DNA of 13,973 nt from the NCBI GenBank assembly GCA_947523045.1, contig CANNUR010000059.1:1-13973 (forward strand). The letters run 5' to 3'. The translations under genes and the position numbers were made by a program. Numbering within the stretch: position 1 is the first letter of the stretch; each line of letters opens with the position of its first letter. This DNA comes from an uncultured Prosthecobacter sp. GTDB lineage: Bacteria; Verrucomicrobiota; Verrucomicrobiia; Verrucomicrobiales; Verrucomicrobiaceae. This document shows, piece after piece, positions 1-6,893 of the stretch. Below the pieces are notes generated by a model. The model searched no databases and was not told the origin of the DNA. It saw only the letters and a program-made list of their open reading frames with translations.

Positions 1-1836
1 AGTTTTAACCCTGGCACCGGCTTTAACCTGCCTGTGGATGCCATGACACTACAGCCTGATGGGAAAATCCTCGTCAGCGGACGCTTCACCCAGTACAACG
101 GCACCTCCCGCACCCGCATCGCCCGACTGCACGCCAATGGCAACCTCGACACCAATTTCGCGCCTAGCCCGAACGTAGCCGCGCGAATCTACAGCATGGT
201 GGTACTCAGTGATGGCAAGATCCTCATCGGTGGCAGCTTCACCAGCATCAACGGCACGACGCGCAATCGCATCGCCCGGCTCAACAGCGACGGCAGCCTC
301 GATGCCAATTTCGACCCTGGAGCGGGCCCGAATTCAGACATCAACAGCATCGCAATCCTCAGCGATGGCAAGATCCTCATCGGTGGCAGCTTCACCAGCT
401 TCGACGACACGACGCTCGGCCGCATCGCCCGGCTCAATAGCGACGGCAGCCTTGACACCAGTTTCGGCACCGGCACCGGCTTCAACAGCAGAGTCAAGAT
501 CCTGGAAGTGCTGACCGACGGCAAGATCCTTGCCGTCGGCAACTTCACCAGCCACAACGGCACACCACGGCGATACATCGCCCGGCTCAACAGCGATGGC
601 AGCCTCGACACGGGCTACAATCCCGGCACGGGTCCGGACAACTGGGTCAACACGCTGGCCCTGCAAGGGGATGGCAAGATCCTCATCGGCGGCCACTTCT
701 CAAACTTCTCTGGCGCGCCGCGCCACCGTGTGGCCCGACTCAACAGCGACGGCAGCCTCGATACGGACTTCGCGCCAACCACCAGCACGACAGGCACGAC
801 CCAGGTGCTGGCGGCCTTGGGCGGCGGCAAGGTCTTCATCGCCGGCACCTACAGCACCACCATCTTCCATGACAGAAATCGCGTCGCCCGGCTCGCAGAC
901 AACGGCCAACTTGATGCCGCCTTCGCCCCAGGTGAGGCAGCGAATGATGTGGTCCATGCCCTGGCCCGGCAGGACGATGGAAAACTGCTTGTCGGCGGCA
1001 GGTTCACCCAGTTCAATGGCACAACACGCAACCGCATTGCCCGAGTCAACAGCGACGGCAGCCTCGATGCCGGCTTTGATCCAGGCGAAGGAGCCAACGA
1101 CTGGATTTATGCCGTGGCCAGCCAAGCCGACGGCAAGACACTCATCGGTGGCAACTTCACCAGCTACAACGGCACGCCGCGCAACCGCCTCGCCAGGCTC
1201 AATGCCGACGGCAGCCTCGACACCGGCTTCGACACCGGCTCCGGCGCTGATGCAACGGTCCGTGTCGTGCACTGGCAGGCGGACGGGAAGGTACTGATCG
1301 GCGGCGCCTTCACCAGCTACAACGGCACGCTACGACCACGCATCGCCCGGCTCAACAGCGACGGCAGCCTCGACACCAGTTTCAACCCAGGCACCGGCCC
1401 GGACAACTGGGTCGACAGCATTGCGGTGCAGGCCGATGGCAGGATCCTCATTGCCGGCCGGTTCAGCAGCAGCCATGGCGTCACGCGCAACCGCGTCGCA
1501 CGACTCAACAGCGACGGCAGCCTCGACACCAGCTTCAACCCAGGCACCGGCGCGAACGACTCCGTGCGTTCCATCGTGCTGCAGGCCGATGGTAAAACCC
1601 TCATCGGCGGCTTTTTCACCCGCTTCAACGGCATCACCCGCAACCGCATCGCGCGGCTTAACCACGATGGCAGTCTGGATCTCGACTTCAAGCCCAATGA
1701 CGGGCCAAACGACTGGGTGCAGCACCTCGCGCTCGCGGCGGACGGCCGGGTACTCCTTGGCGGTGACTTCACCAGCTACAACAACATGCCCCGCAACTAT
1801 GTCGCGCGGTTGACCAATGATCCGGAAAGCCGAGGG
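1..1836 (+). repeat. Twelve tandem 153-bp (51-codon) delta-60 repeats
   Basis: Repeats start at 1, 154, 307, 460, 613, 766, 919, 1072, 1225, 1378, 1531 and 1684. Every unit is exactly 51 codons with no insertion or deletion until the last one runs into the Calx-beta segment. The most constant part at the DNA level encodes ARLNSDGSLDT, where several units are nearly identical in bases as well as residues. Unit 6 (766-918) is the most diverged, with GGGKVFIAGTYS replacing the usual core. Base 1 falls exactly at a unit boundary as I phased it, so further units probably lie upstream. Confidence 0.9.
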
Positions 1837-4008
1837 AGTGCGTTCAACCTCAGCTCCAATCTCTATGTCGCCACCGACACCGCAACCCGCCTTGACGTCG
1901 TCATCCACCGGCCTGTGGGCGACACCGAGGCCAGCGTCAGGATCCAAAGCATTAATGTTGATACAGGCTCTCCCTTTGTCCAGGCGCAGGAGGGTGTGGA
2001 CTACGAGCCGATTGATGCAGAGATTGCTTTCGCGGCAGGTGAAACCGAGAGGACCGTGGAACTGACGCTACTGCCCCACGTCGATGCCGCCACCTACCGC
2101 CACTTCAGGGTCGTGCTTCTCAATCCGTCCGAGGGCATGGACGTCGGCTCCGTTCGTGCCGCCGATATCCGCCTGCTGCCTCTCGATACCCGGGCACCTT
2201 CGCTGACCGTGATCCGTCCGGCCGCCAATGCCAAGGTGGTGTCTTTACCCTACAACCAGTCGATCCTGGGCACGGCGGGTGACAACCAGGGCATCGACAG
2301 TGTCGAGATCGAATATGACGGCGAAACCTACTCCGCCCAATTTTACGATTTGGAGGACGTAACCACCTCGCTGGCCTGGCCCTGGTATTTTCGTTTCGCA
2401 CCGGCCGCCAGCGGCCCGGTCAGCCTGACGTTCACCGCCCGCGATCTGAGCGGCAACCGCACAACGATCCAGCGCACCTTTCATTACGAGAAGCGCGAGA
2501 CGTTGACCGTAGCCTGCGTCAACGTCAGTGAGATCAGGCCGGAACAGCCGGGTACGGCGGCCATGTCCGCCCTGCCTGCCAAGAGCGCGACGCTGCTGCC
2601 AGCGGTGAAGCTCGCGGGATTGCCTCCGCCTGAAGAAGGCCCCACGTGGATGGTCATCGCCGGCACCCAGATCACGCTGACCGCCAAGGCGAAACCGGGG
2701 TATGTTTTCGACCGATGGAATAACCTGCCGGATGATGCCGTGGTGAATGGCACCGTCGCCACGTTCGCCATGCCCGAAACCGACGAGGATAGCCTGAACA
2801 TCCAAGCCGAATTCAGTCTGAATCCGTTCACCCGCGGCAGCTTTGCCGAACTGGGGAAAAAGCCTGTCTTCCAGGGGCTGCTGCTGGCGGACGAAGTGAC
2901 ACCCGCCGGCATCGCTACCTCCGGCTTCCTGAATGCCGCGCTCGTGCCCGCCAAAGGCAGCCTGAGCGGACGCCTGTGGCTTGACGGACGCGTGACCGCC
3001 TTCACCGCAGTCCTGCTCGGCGATGAATCCGTCTGGTTCACCGCGGGGCGGAACCTTCTGCCGGCACTATCTGTGAACGGTCGCGAATTGTCGATGCATT
3101 GGAGCGACGACGGACTGGCGATGACCCTGACAGGGGCCGGCAATGAAACCAGCACGGGGCTCGCGCGACCGCCGCTCTACTCGAAGAACAACCCGGTGGG
3201 TGCCGCCCTGCTGGATGCGAGAGGCCGGCAGGGTTACTACACCATGGGTCTGTACGGCTGGAGCCAGGATCCGCCCCTGGAACCGGAAAGCTTCCCGCAG
3301 GGCATCGGCGTCGGCGGACTAACGCTGACAGCAAACGGTCAGTTCAAATGGGCTGGCACCCTGTCGGAAGGCACGAAATTCACGACCTCGGGCTATCTGG
3401 TCTCGGGGGATCAGGCCGAGTTCTTCGTCGCCCTGCCGACACCTGGCGGCAAGACACGCCGTGGCAGCGTGATGGGCACTCTGATCTTCGACGCCTCAGA
3501 GCCGGCTTCGGATGTGAGCGGCAGCGGTCTGCAGTGGTTCCGTCCCGAGGCGGAAACCAAGCCGGGGGTGGCGCAGGCCTACCGCGCAGGCTGGCCGGAG
3601 GGCATTGCTCTCAGCACCAGCGGCGCCCTGTACGATGGCTCACGCGACTTGCAAACCGTGCTCAGCCTTGAGGCGTCTGCGCCTGAGGGCAACGCCGAGT
3701 TGAGCCTGCAATTGGGCAAGTTGGAGAATGCGGCGAAATTCGTCTTCAATCTGGCAGGCAACAAGCCGGTGAAACTCGATCCCAAGGATAAGTCATGGAG
3801 CCTGTCCCTGACCCCCAAGACAGGCTTGGTCCGGGGTGTCTTCACCCCCAACTGGCCGAATCCCGCAAAAAAATTGCCCGCCTTCAACGGCATCATTCAA
3901 CAGAAGGGCTCCAACGCCGGTGCCGCCGGCTTTTACCTGAGCAATCAGGTGGGGGATCTGGAGCCGGAAAGCGGCTGGTTTTACATCGGCCCGCGTCAGG
4001 ATCCCTGA
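1..4008 (+). CDS. Giant secreted delta-60 repeat / Calx-beta / Ig-like protein (5' end missing)
   Basis: The reading frame is open from base 1, and the first in-window GTG/ATG codons fall inside a repeat, so the true start and any signal peptide lie upstream. 1335 residues are visible. Residues 1-612 are twelve 51-residue repeats with the core DGKILIGGxF and RIARLNSDGSLDTSF, matching the delta-60 repeat family, which probably folds as a beta-propeller. Residues about 613-729 resemble a Calx-beta domain (EGVDYEPI, then AAGETERTVELTLLP). Residues about 731-835 look Ig-like (TAGDNQGIDSVEIEYDG). Residues about 836-942 look like a divergent InlB B-repeat (AKPGYVFDRWNN). The last roughly 390 residues are a Gly-rich beta region resembling the C-terminal part of many Verrucomicrobia surface proteins. 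I see no LPXTG, PEP-CTERM or transmembrane anchor at the end. The likely role is an extracellular adhesion or binding protein; the ligand is unknown. The architecture is clear, the function is not. Confidence 0.88.
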   Translation, partial: SFNPGTGFNLPVDAMTLQPDGKILVSGRFTQYNGTSRTRIARLHANGNLDTNFAPSPNVAARIYSMVVLSDGKILIGGSFTSINGTTRNRIARLNSDGSLDANFDPGAGPNSDINSIAILSDGKILIGGSFTSFDDTTLGRIARLNSDGSLDTSFGTGTGFNSRVKILEVLTDGKILAVGNFTSHNGTPRRYIARLNSDGSLDTGYNPGTGPDNWVNTLALQGDGKILIGGHFSNFSGAPRHRVARLNSDGSLDTDFAPTTSTTGTTQVLAALGGGKVFIAGTYSTTIFHDRNRVARLADNGQLDAAFAPGEAANDVVHALARQDDGKLLVGGRFTQFNGTTRNRIARVNSDGSLDAGFDPGEGANDWIYAVASQADGKTLIGGNFTSYNGTPRNRLARLNADGSLDTGFDTGSGADATVRVVHWQADGKVLIGGAFTSYNGTLRPRIARLNSDGSLDTSFNPGTGPDNWVDSIAVQADGRILIAGRFSSSHGVTRNRVARLNSDGSLDTSFNPGTGANDSVRSIVLQADGKTLIGGFFTRFNGITRNRIARLNHDGSLDLDFKPNDGPNDWVQHLALAADGRVLLGGDFTSYNNMPRNYVARLTNDPESRGSAFNLSSNLYVATDTATRLDVVIHRPVGDTEASVRIQSINVDTGSPFVQAQEGVDYEPIDAEIAFAAGETERTVELTLLPHVDAATYRHFRVVLLNPSEGMDVGSVRAADIRLLPLDTRAPSLTVIRPAANAKVVSLPYNQSILGTAGDNQGIDSVEIEYDGETYSAQFYDLEDVTTSLAWPWYFRFAPAASGPVSLTFTARDLSGNRTTIQRTFHYEKRETLTVACVNVSEIRPEQPGTAAMSALPAKSATLLPAVKLAGLPPPEEGPTWMVIAGTQITLTAKAKPGYVFDRWNNLPDDAVVNGTVATFAMPETDEDSLNIQAEFSLNPFTRGSFAELGKKPVFQGLLLADEVTPAGIATSGFLNAALVPAKGSLSGRLWLDGRVTAFTAVLLGDESVWFTAGRNLLPALSVNGRELSMHWSDDGLAMTLTGAGNETSTGLARPPLYSKNNPVGAALLDARGRQGYYTMGLYGWSQDPPLEPESFPQGIGVGGLTLTANGQFKWAGTLSEGTKFTTSGYLVSGDQAEFFVALPTPGGKTRRGSVMGTLIFDASEPASDVSGSGLQWFRPEAETKPGVAQAYRAGWPEGIALSTSGALYDGSRDLQTVLSLEASAPEGNAELSLQLGKLENAAKFVFNLAGNKPVKLDPKDKSWSLSLTPKTGLVRGVFTPNWPNPAKKLPAFNGIIQQKGSNAGAAGFYLSNQVGDLEPESGWFYIGPRQDP

Positions 4009-4013
4009 CGCGG
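3991..4013 (+). terminator. Perfect hairpin across the stop codon of the repeat protein
   Basis: CCGCGTCAGG (3991-4000) and CCTGACGCGG (4004-4013) form a perfect 10-bp stem with the 3-base loop ATC. The TGA stop (4006-4008) lies in the 3' arm. No U-tract follows on the plus strand; there is an A7 run at 4020-4026 instead. It is therefore either a hairpin that protects the mRNA 3' end or a weak terminator, not a textbook intrinsic terminator. Confidence 0.4.
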
Positions 4014-4068
4014 CCGCCGAAAAAAACATCTTGCAAGCCCGCCGACTCTCCCGCACACTTCCGCTGTT

Positions 4069-4215
4069 CCTGGTTCTCTCAACCAGGTGAACACTGGTGT
4101 CCGCTCCCATGCAGGGAGCCGTGGTTTCTCAGGCGACCCCTCCTCGAAACCCGTTCCCGCGACGAGCCCCGGCTTGTATCGAGCGGAGACCGCGGCAAGG
4201 CCGCTTTCCCCCTCT
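4069..4215 (+). other. Hairpin-rich gap upstream of yebC
   Basis: The 290-bp gap 4009-4298 holds no convincing gene. It contains a series of short inverted repeats: CCTGGTT/AACCAGG (4069-4075 with 4081-4087), GCTCCC/GGGAGC (4103-4108 with 4114-4119), and GCGGC/GCCGC (4192-4196 with 4200-4204), the last followed by a pyrimidine run TTTCCCCCTCTTTT. These could form a structured 5' leader for yebC-rho, or the last hairpin could be a weak terminator for the upstream gene. I do not recognise a known riboswitch or small RNA here, and I see no convincing sigma-70 promoter. Confidence 0.3.
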
Positions 4216-4298
4216 TTTCATCCGCCACCCAGCCCCAACGGACGCCGCGCTCCCTGCGCCGGCCGTCCGCCAACCCTTCCTCATTTCCGCATCGCAAC

Positions 4299-5048
4299 AT
4301 GGCCGGACACAACAAATGGTCCAAGGTGAAGCACATCAAGGCCGTCGTGGACGTCAAGCGCGGCAAGGTCTTCAGCAAGCTCTCCAAGGAGCTCACCGTC
4401 GCTGCCAAGCATGGCGGCTCGAACCCCGACCTGAATGCCCGCCTGCGCTCCGCCATCCTCGCCGCCCGCGCCGCCAACATGCCGAATGACAACATTGAGC
4501 GCGCGGTGAAGAAGGGCGCCGGCGAACTCGGCGGCGATGCCATCGAGGAGATCACCTATGAGGGCTACGGCCCGGGCGGAGTTGCCTTCATGATCGAGGT
4601 TGTCACCGACAACCGCAACCGCGCCGCCAACGACCTGCGCGTGCTGCTGTCGAAAAACGGCGGCACCTTCGCCGACGCCGGCAGCGTCGCCTACCAGTTC
4701 ATCCGCCGGGGCGAGGTGCGCATCCCCAGGGGCGGTCTCGACGAGGACGCGGCGATGGAGCTCGCGCTTGAAACCGGTGCCGAGGATGTCGAGGACGCCG
4801 ACGACGAGTGGATCCTGTATACCGCCACCGACCAGCTGTTCCAGGTGGTTGGCGCGCTGCGCGACAAGGGCATCCAGAGCACCTCGCAGAAACTGATCTA
4901 CCAGCCAACGACGCCCGTTCTTCTCACCGACCTCGAGCAGGCCCGTGCGGTGATCAAACTCCACGACCTGCTCGACGACTACGACGACACCCAGAACGTC
5001 CACGCCAATTTCGAGATCGCCGACGACATCGCCGACGACCTTGCCTGA
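4299..5048 (+). CDS. yebC: YebC/PmpR/TACO1-family protein
   Basis: A 249-residue protein, the usual length for the family. The start is fixed by the diagnostic N-terminus MAGHNKWSKVKHIKA. It continues with the conserved blocks KRGKVFSKLSKEL, ANMPNDNIERAVKKGAGE and YEGYGPGGVAFMIEVVTDNRNR, and ends in an acidic tail. The family is cytoplasmic. Members were first described as transcriptional regulators (PmpR), and more recently YebC/TACO1 members have been linked to helping ribosomes through proline-rich sequence. No clear Shine-Dalgarno precedes the ATG. The frame stays open about 500 bases upstream, but that extension lacks family similarity and overlaps the end of the repeat protein. rho follows 17 bp downstream in the same direction, so the two are probably cotranscribed. 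Confidence 0.95.
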   Translation: MAGHNKWSKVKHIKAVVDVKRGKVFSKLSKELTVAAKHGGSNPDLNARLRSAILAARAANMPNDNIERAVKKGAGELGGDAIEEITYEGYGPGGVAFMIEVVTDNRNRAANDLRVLLSKNGGTFADAGSVAYQFIRRGEVRIPRGGLDEDAAMELALETGAEDVEDADDEWILYTATDQLFQVVGALRDKGIQSTSQKLIYQPTTPVLLTDLEQARAVIKLHDLLDDYDDTQNVHANFEIADDIADDLA

Positions 5049-5065
5049 TCCCCCCTTCCCCCACC

Positions 5066-6871
5066 ATGAGCGACGAAGAACTCCTGCTCGATCTGCAGCC
5101 CGCGGAAACCGCGCCCGCCAAAAAAACCGCCGCGCGCAAGACCGCGGCGAAAAAGACGGTCGCGGCCAAAAAAGCCCCCGCGAAAAAAGCCGCCGGCAGG
5201 AAACCCAAGGCCAGTGCCGATGCCGAACTGCCGGTCGAGACAGCGGTCGCCAGCGAACCTGCGCCCGAACCTCCCGCCACCGCCAAGCCGAAGGCACCGC
5301 GCCGCTCTGCCGCCGTGAAAAAGGCCGCCGCCATGCTCGCCGCCATGCAGGAACAGGCGTCGGCCGAACCCGCTGCGAAAACTCTCGCTGAACCGCCTCC
5401 GGCCACTGCGGCCACAGTCCCCATCGCCATCGAACCGACACCGGTTGTCGCGCCGGTCGCAGCCAGCGTGCCAGCAGCCACCGCCAGTCCTGAGCCCGCC
5501 CCTGTGGCCATCGAACCCGCCCCGGCAACGTCTGTCGCGCCCGCGGTCGCCGAGACGCCTGCCGCCCCCGCCGAAGGGCAACCGCCCGAGCGCAAAAAAT
5601 CGAAGTTTGAGCGCTGGAAGGAACGCCGCGAGCGCTTCCGCCAGGAAAAACTCGCGCGTCGACAGGGCCAGCAAGGTCAACAAGGCCAGGGTGGCGACAA
5701 CGCCGAACCCGCGCCCGCCAACGGCGAGGACGAGCGCAGCCGCACGCCGGAAATCGTGCTTGGCCCGCCGGAACCGGCCGACGGCATCCTGGAACTGACC
5801 CCGAAGGGCTATGGCTTCCTGCGCCGGCGCGAGACGATGTACGCGCAGCATCCGCAGGACGCCTTCATCTCCGGCGATTTCATCCGCCAGTATGGCCTGC
5901 GCGAAGGCATGCAGGTCAAGGGCATTGCCCAGAAGGGGCCGCGCGGCCCGCAAATCACCCAGGTCAGCGAAGTCAATGCCCGGGCTCCCGAGGCGATGCG
6001 CGATCTGCCCCTTTTTGAGGAACTCAAGGCAATCAATCCCTGCAAGAAGGTCCAGCTCGAAACCACCAAGGACCGGCTGACCACCCGCGTGATGGACATG
6101 TTCACGCCAGTGGGCCGCGGCCAGCGCGGCCTGATTGTCGCCCCGCCGCGCGCCGGCAAAACCACCCTGCTCCAGCACATCGCCGAGGCAGTGGTCGAAA
6201 ACCATCCGGCGATGCACCTCATGATTTTGCTCGTCGACGAGCGGCCGGAGGAGGTGACGGAATTCAAGCGCATCCTGCCCAAGGCCGAGATCTACGCCAG
6301 CTCGAACGACCAGGACGTCAAGAGCCACACCCGCATCGCCACCCTGGCGATCGAGCGCGCCAAGCGCCTCGTCGAGTGCGGCGAGCACGTGTTCATGCTC
6401 ATGGACTCGATCACCCGTCTGGCACGCGCCTTCAACAACGCCAAGTCCGGCGGTGCAACGATGAGCGGCGGCATGGGCGTCGGCGCGATGGAAATCCCGC
6501 GCCGGCTCTTCGCCGCCGCGCGCAACACCCGCGAGGCCGGCAGCCTGACCGTGCTCGCCACCGCCCTCATTGAGACCGGCAGCCGCATGGACGAGCTGAT
6601 CTTCGAGGAGTTCAAGGGCACCGGCAACATGGAGCTCGTGCTCGACCGCAAGATCGCCGAGCAGTTTTATTACCCCGCCGTCAACATCTTCAAGTCCGGC
6701 ACCCGCCGCGAGGAGTTGCTGCTGCAGGCTTTCCAGCTCGACAAGATCCACATGCTGCGCCGCGGCCTCGCCGGCCACAAGCCGATCGATGCCATCCAGC
6801 GCGTGCTGACGCTCATGGAACGCTACCCGAGCAACGCCCAGATGCTCGTCGATCTGCCCAGCAAGAGTTGA
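5066..6871 (+). CDS. rho: Transcription termination factor Rho with long N-terminal extension
   Basis: A 601-residue Rho, against about 420 in E. coli. It is a hexameric RNA-dependent ATPase that ends transcription. Residues 1-50 are Lys/Ala-rich like histone H1 tails, 50-170 are Ala/Pro/Glu-rich, 172-200 are strongly basic, and 201-210 are Gln/Gly-rich. The RNA-binding cold-shock-like domain starts near 239 (DGILELTPKGYGFLRR). The ATPase domain has the P-loop APPRAGKT (359-366), the catalytic-Glu motif DERPEEVTE (391-399), Walker B MLMDSITRLARA (D447), and the arginine finger in SGTRREE (R547). The start ATG, in MSDEELLLDL, lies 17 bp after the yebC stop; no good Shine-Dalgarno is seen, only a C-rich stretch. 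Two family positions differ: PPK of the P-loop is PPR, and the basic residue expected in the Q-loop is Ala464. The gene ends 22 bp from the convergent flavoprotein gene. Confidence 0.97.
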   Translation: MSDEELLLDLQPAETAPAKKTAARKTAAKKTVAAKKAPAKKAAGRKPKASADAELPVETAVASEPAPEPPATAKPKAPRRSAAVKKAAAMLAAMQEQASAEPAAKTLAEPPPATAATVPIAIEPTPVVAPVAASVPAATASPEPAPVAIEPAPATSVAPAVAETPAAPAEGQPPERKKSKFERWKERRERFRQEKLARRQGQQGQQGQGGDNAEPAPANGEDERSRTPEIVLGPPEPADGILELTPKGYGFLRRRETMYAQHPQDAFISGDFIRQYGLREGMQVKGIAQKGPRGPQITQVSEVNARAPEAMRDLPLFEELKAINPCKKVQLETTKDRLTTRVMDMFTPVGRGQRGLIVAPPRAGKTTLLQHIAEAVVENHPAMHLMILLVDERPEEVTEFKRILPKAEIYASSNDQDVKSHTRIATLAIERAKRLVECGEHVFMLMDSITRLARAFNNAKSGGATMSGGMGVGAMEIPRRLFAAARNTREAGSLTVLATALIETGSRMDELIFEEFKGTGNMELVLDRKIAEQFYYPAVNIFKSGTRREELLLQAFQLDKIHMLRRGLAGHKPIDAIQRVLTLMERYPSNAQMLVDLPSKS

Positions 6872-6893
6872 CAGCCTGCCAGGCCCCGCGGGT

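Noticed and set aside
189..1947. Several repetitive minus-strand frames opposite the delta-60 repeats
   Set aside because: Their repeats (for example SRLPSLLSRAM) are the reverse of the 153-bp repeat units on the coding strand, so they are by-products and not genes.
4009..4298. A known structured RNA (SRP RNA, tmRNA, RNase P, riboswitch)
   Set aside because: I looked on both strands for the conserved SRP tetraloop region, the RNase P core and common riboswitch cores and found none; only short unclassified hairpins are present.
4087..4329. Small plus-strand frames in the gap before yebC
   Set aside because: They run into yebC in the wrong frame, have no ribosome binding site and give Pro/Arg/Ser-rich text with no conserved features.
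4979..6778. A 599-codon open frame on the minus strand opposite rho
   Set aside because: It lies wholly antisense to the well-supported yebC end and rho, is dominated by Gly/Arg/Leu/Ala text typical of the reverse of GC-rich codons, and shows no recognisable domain.
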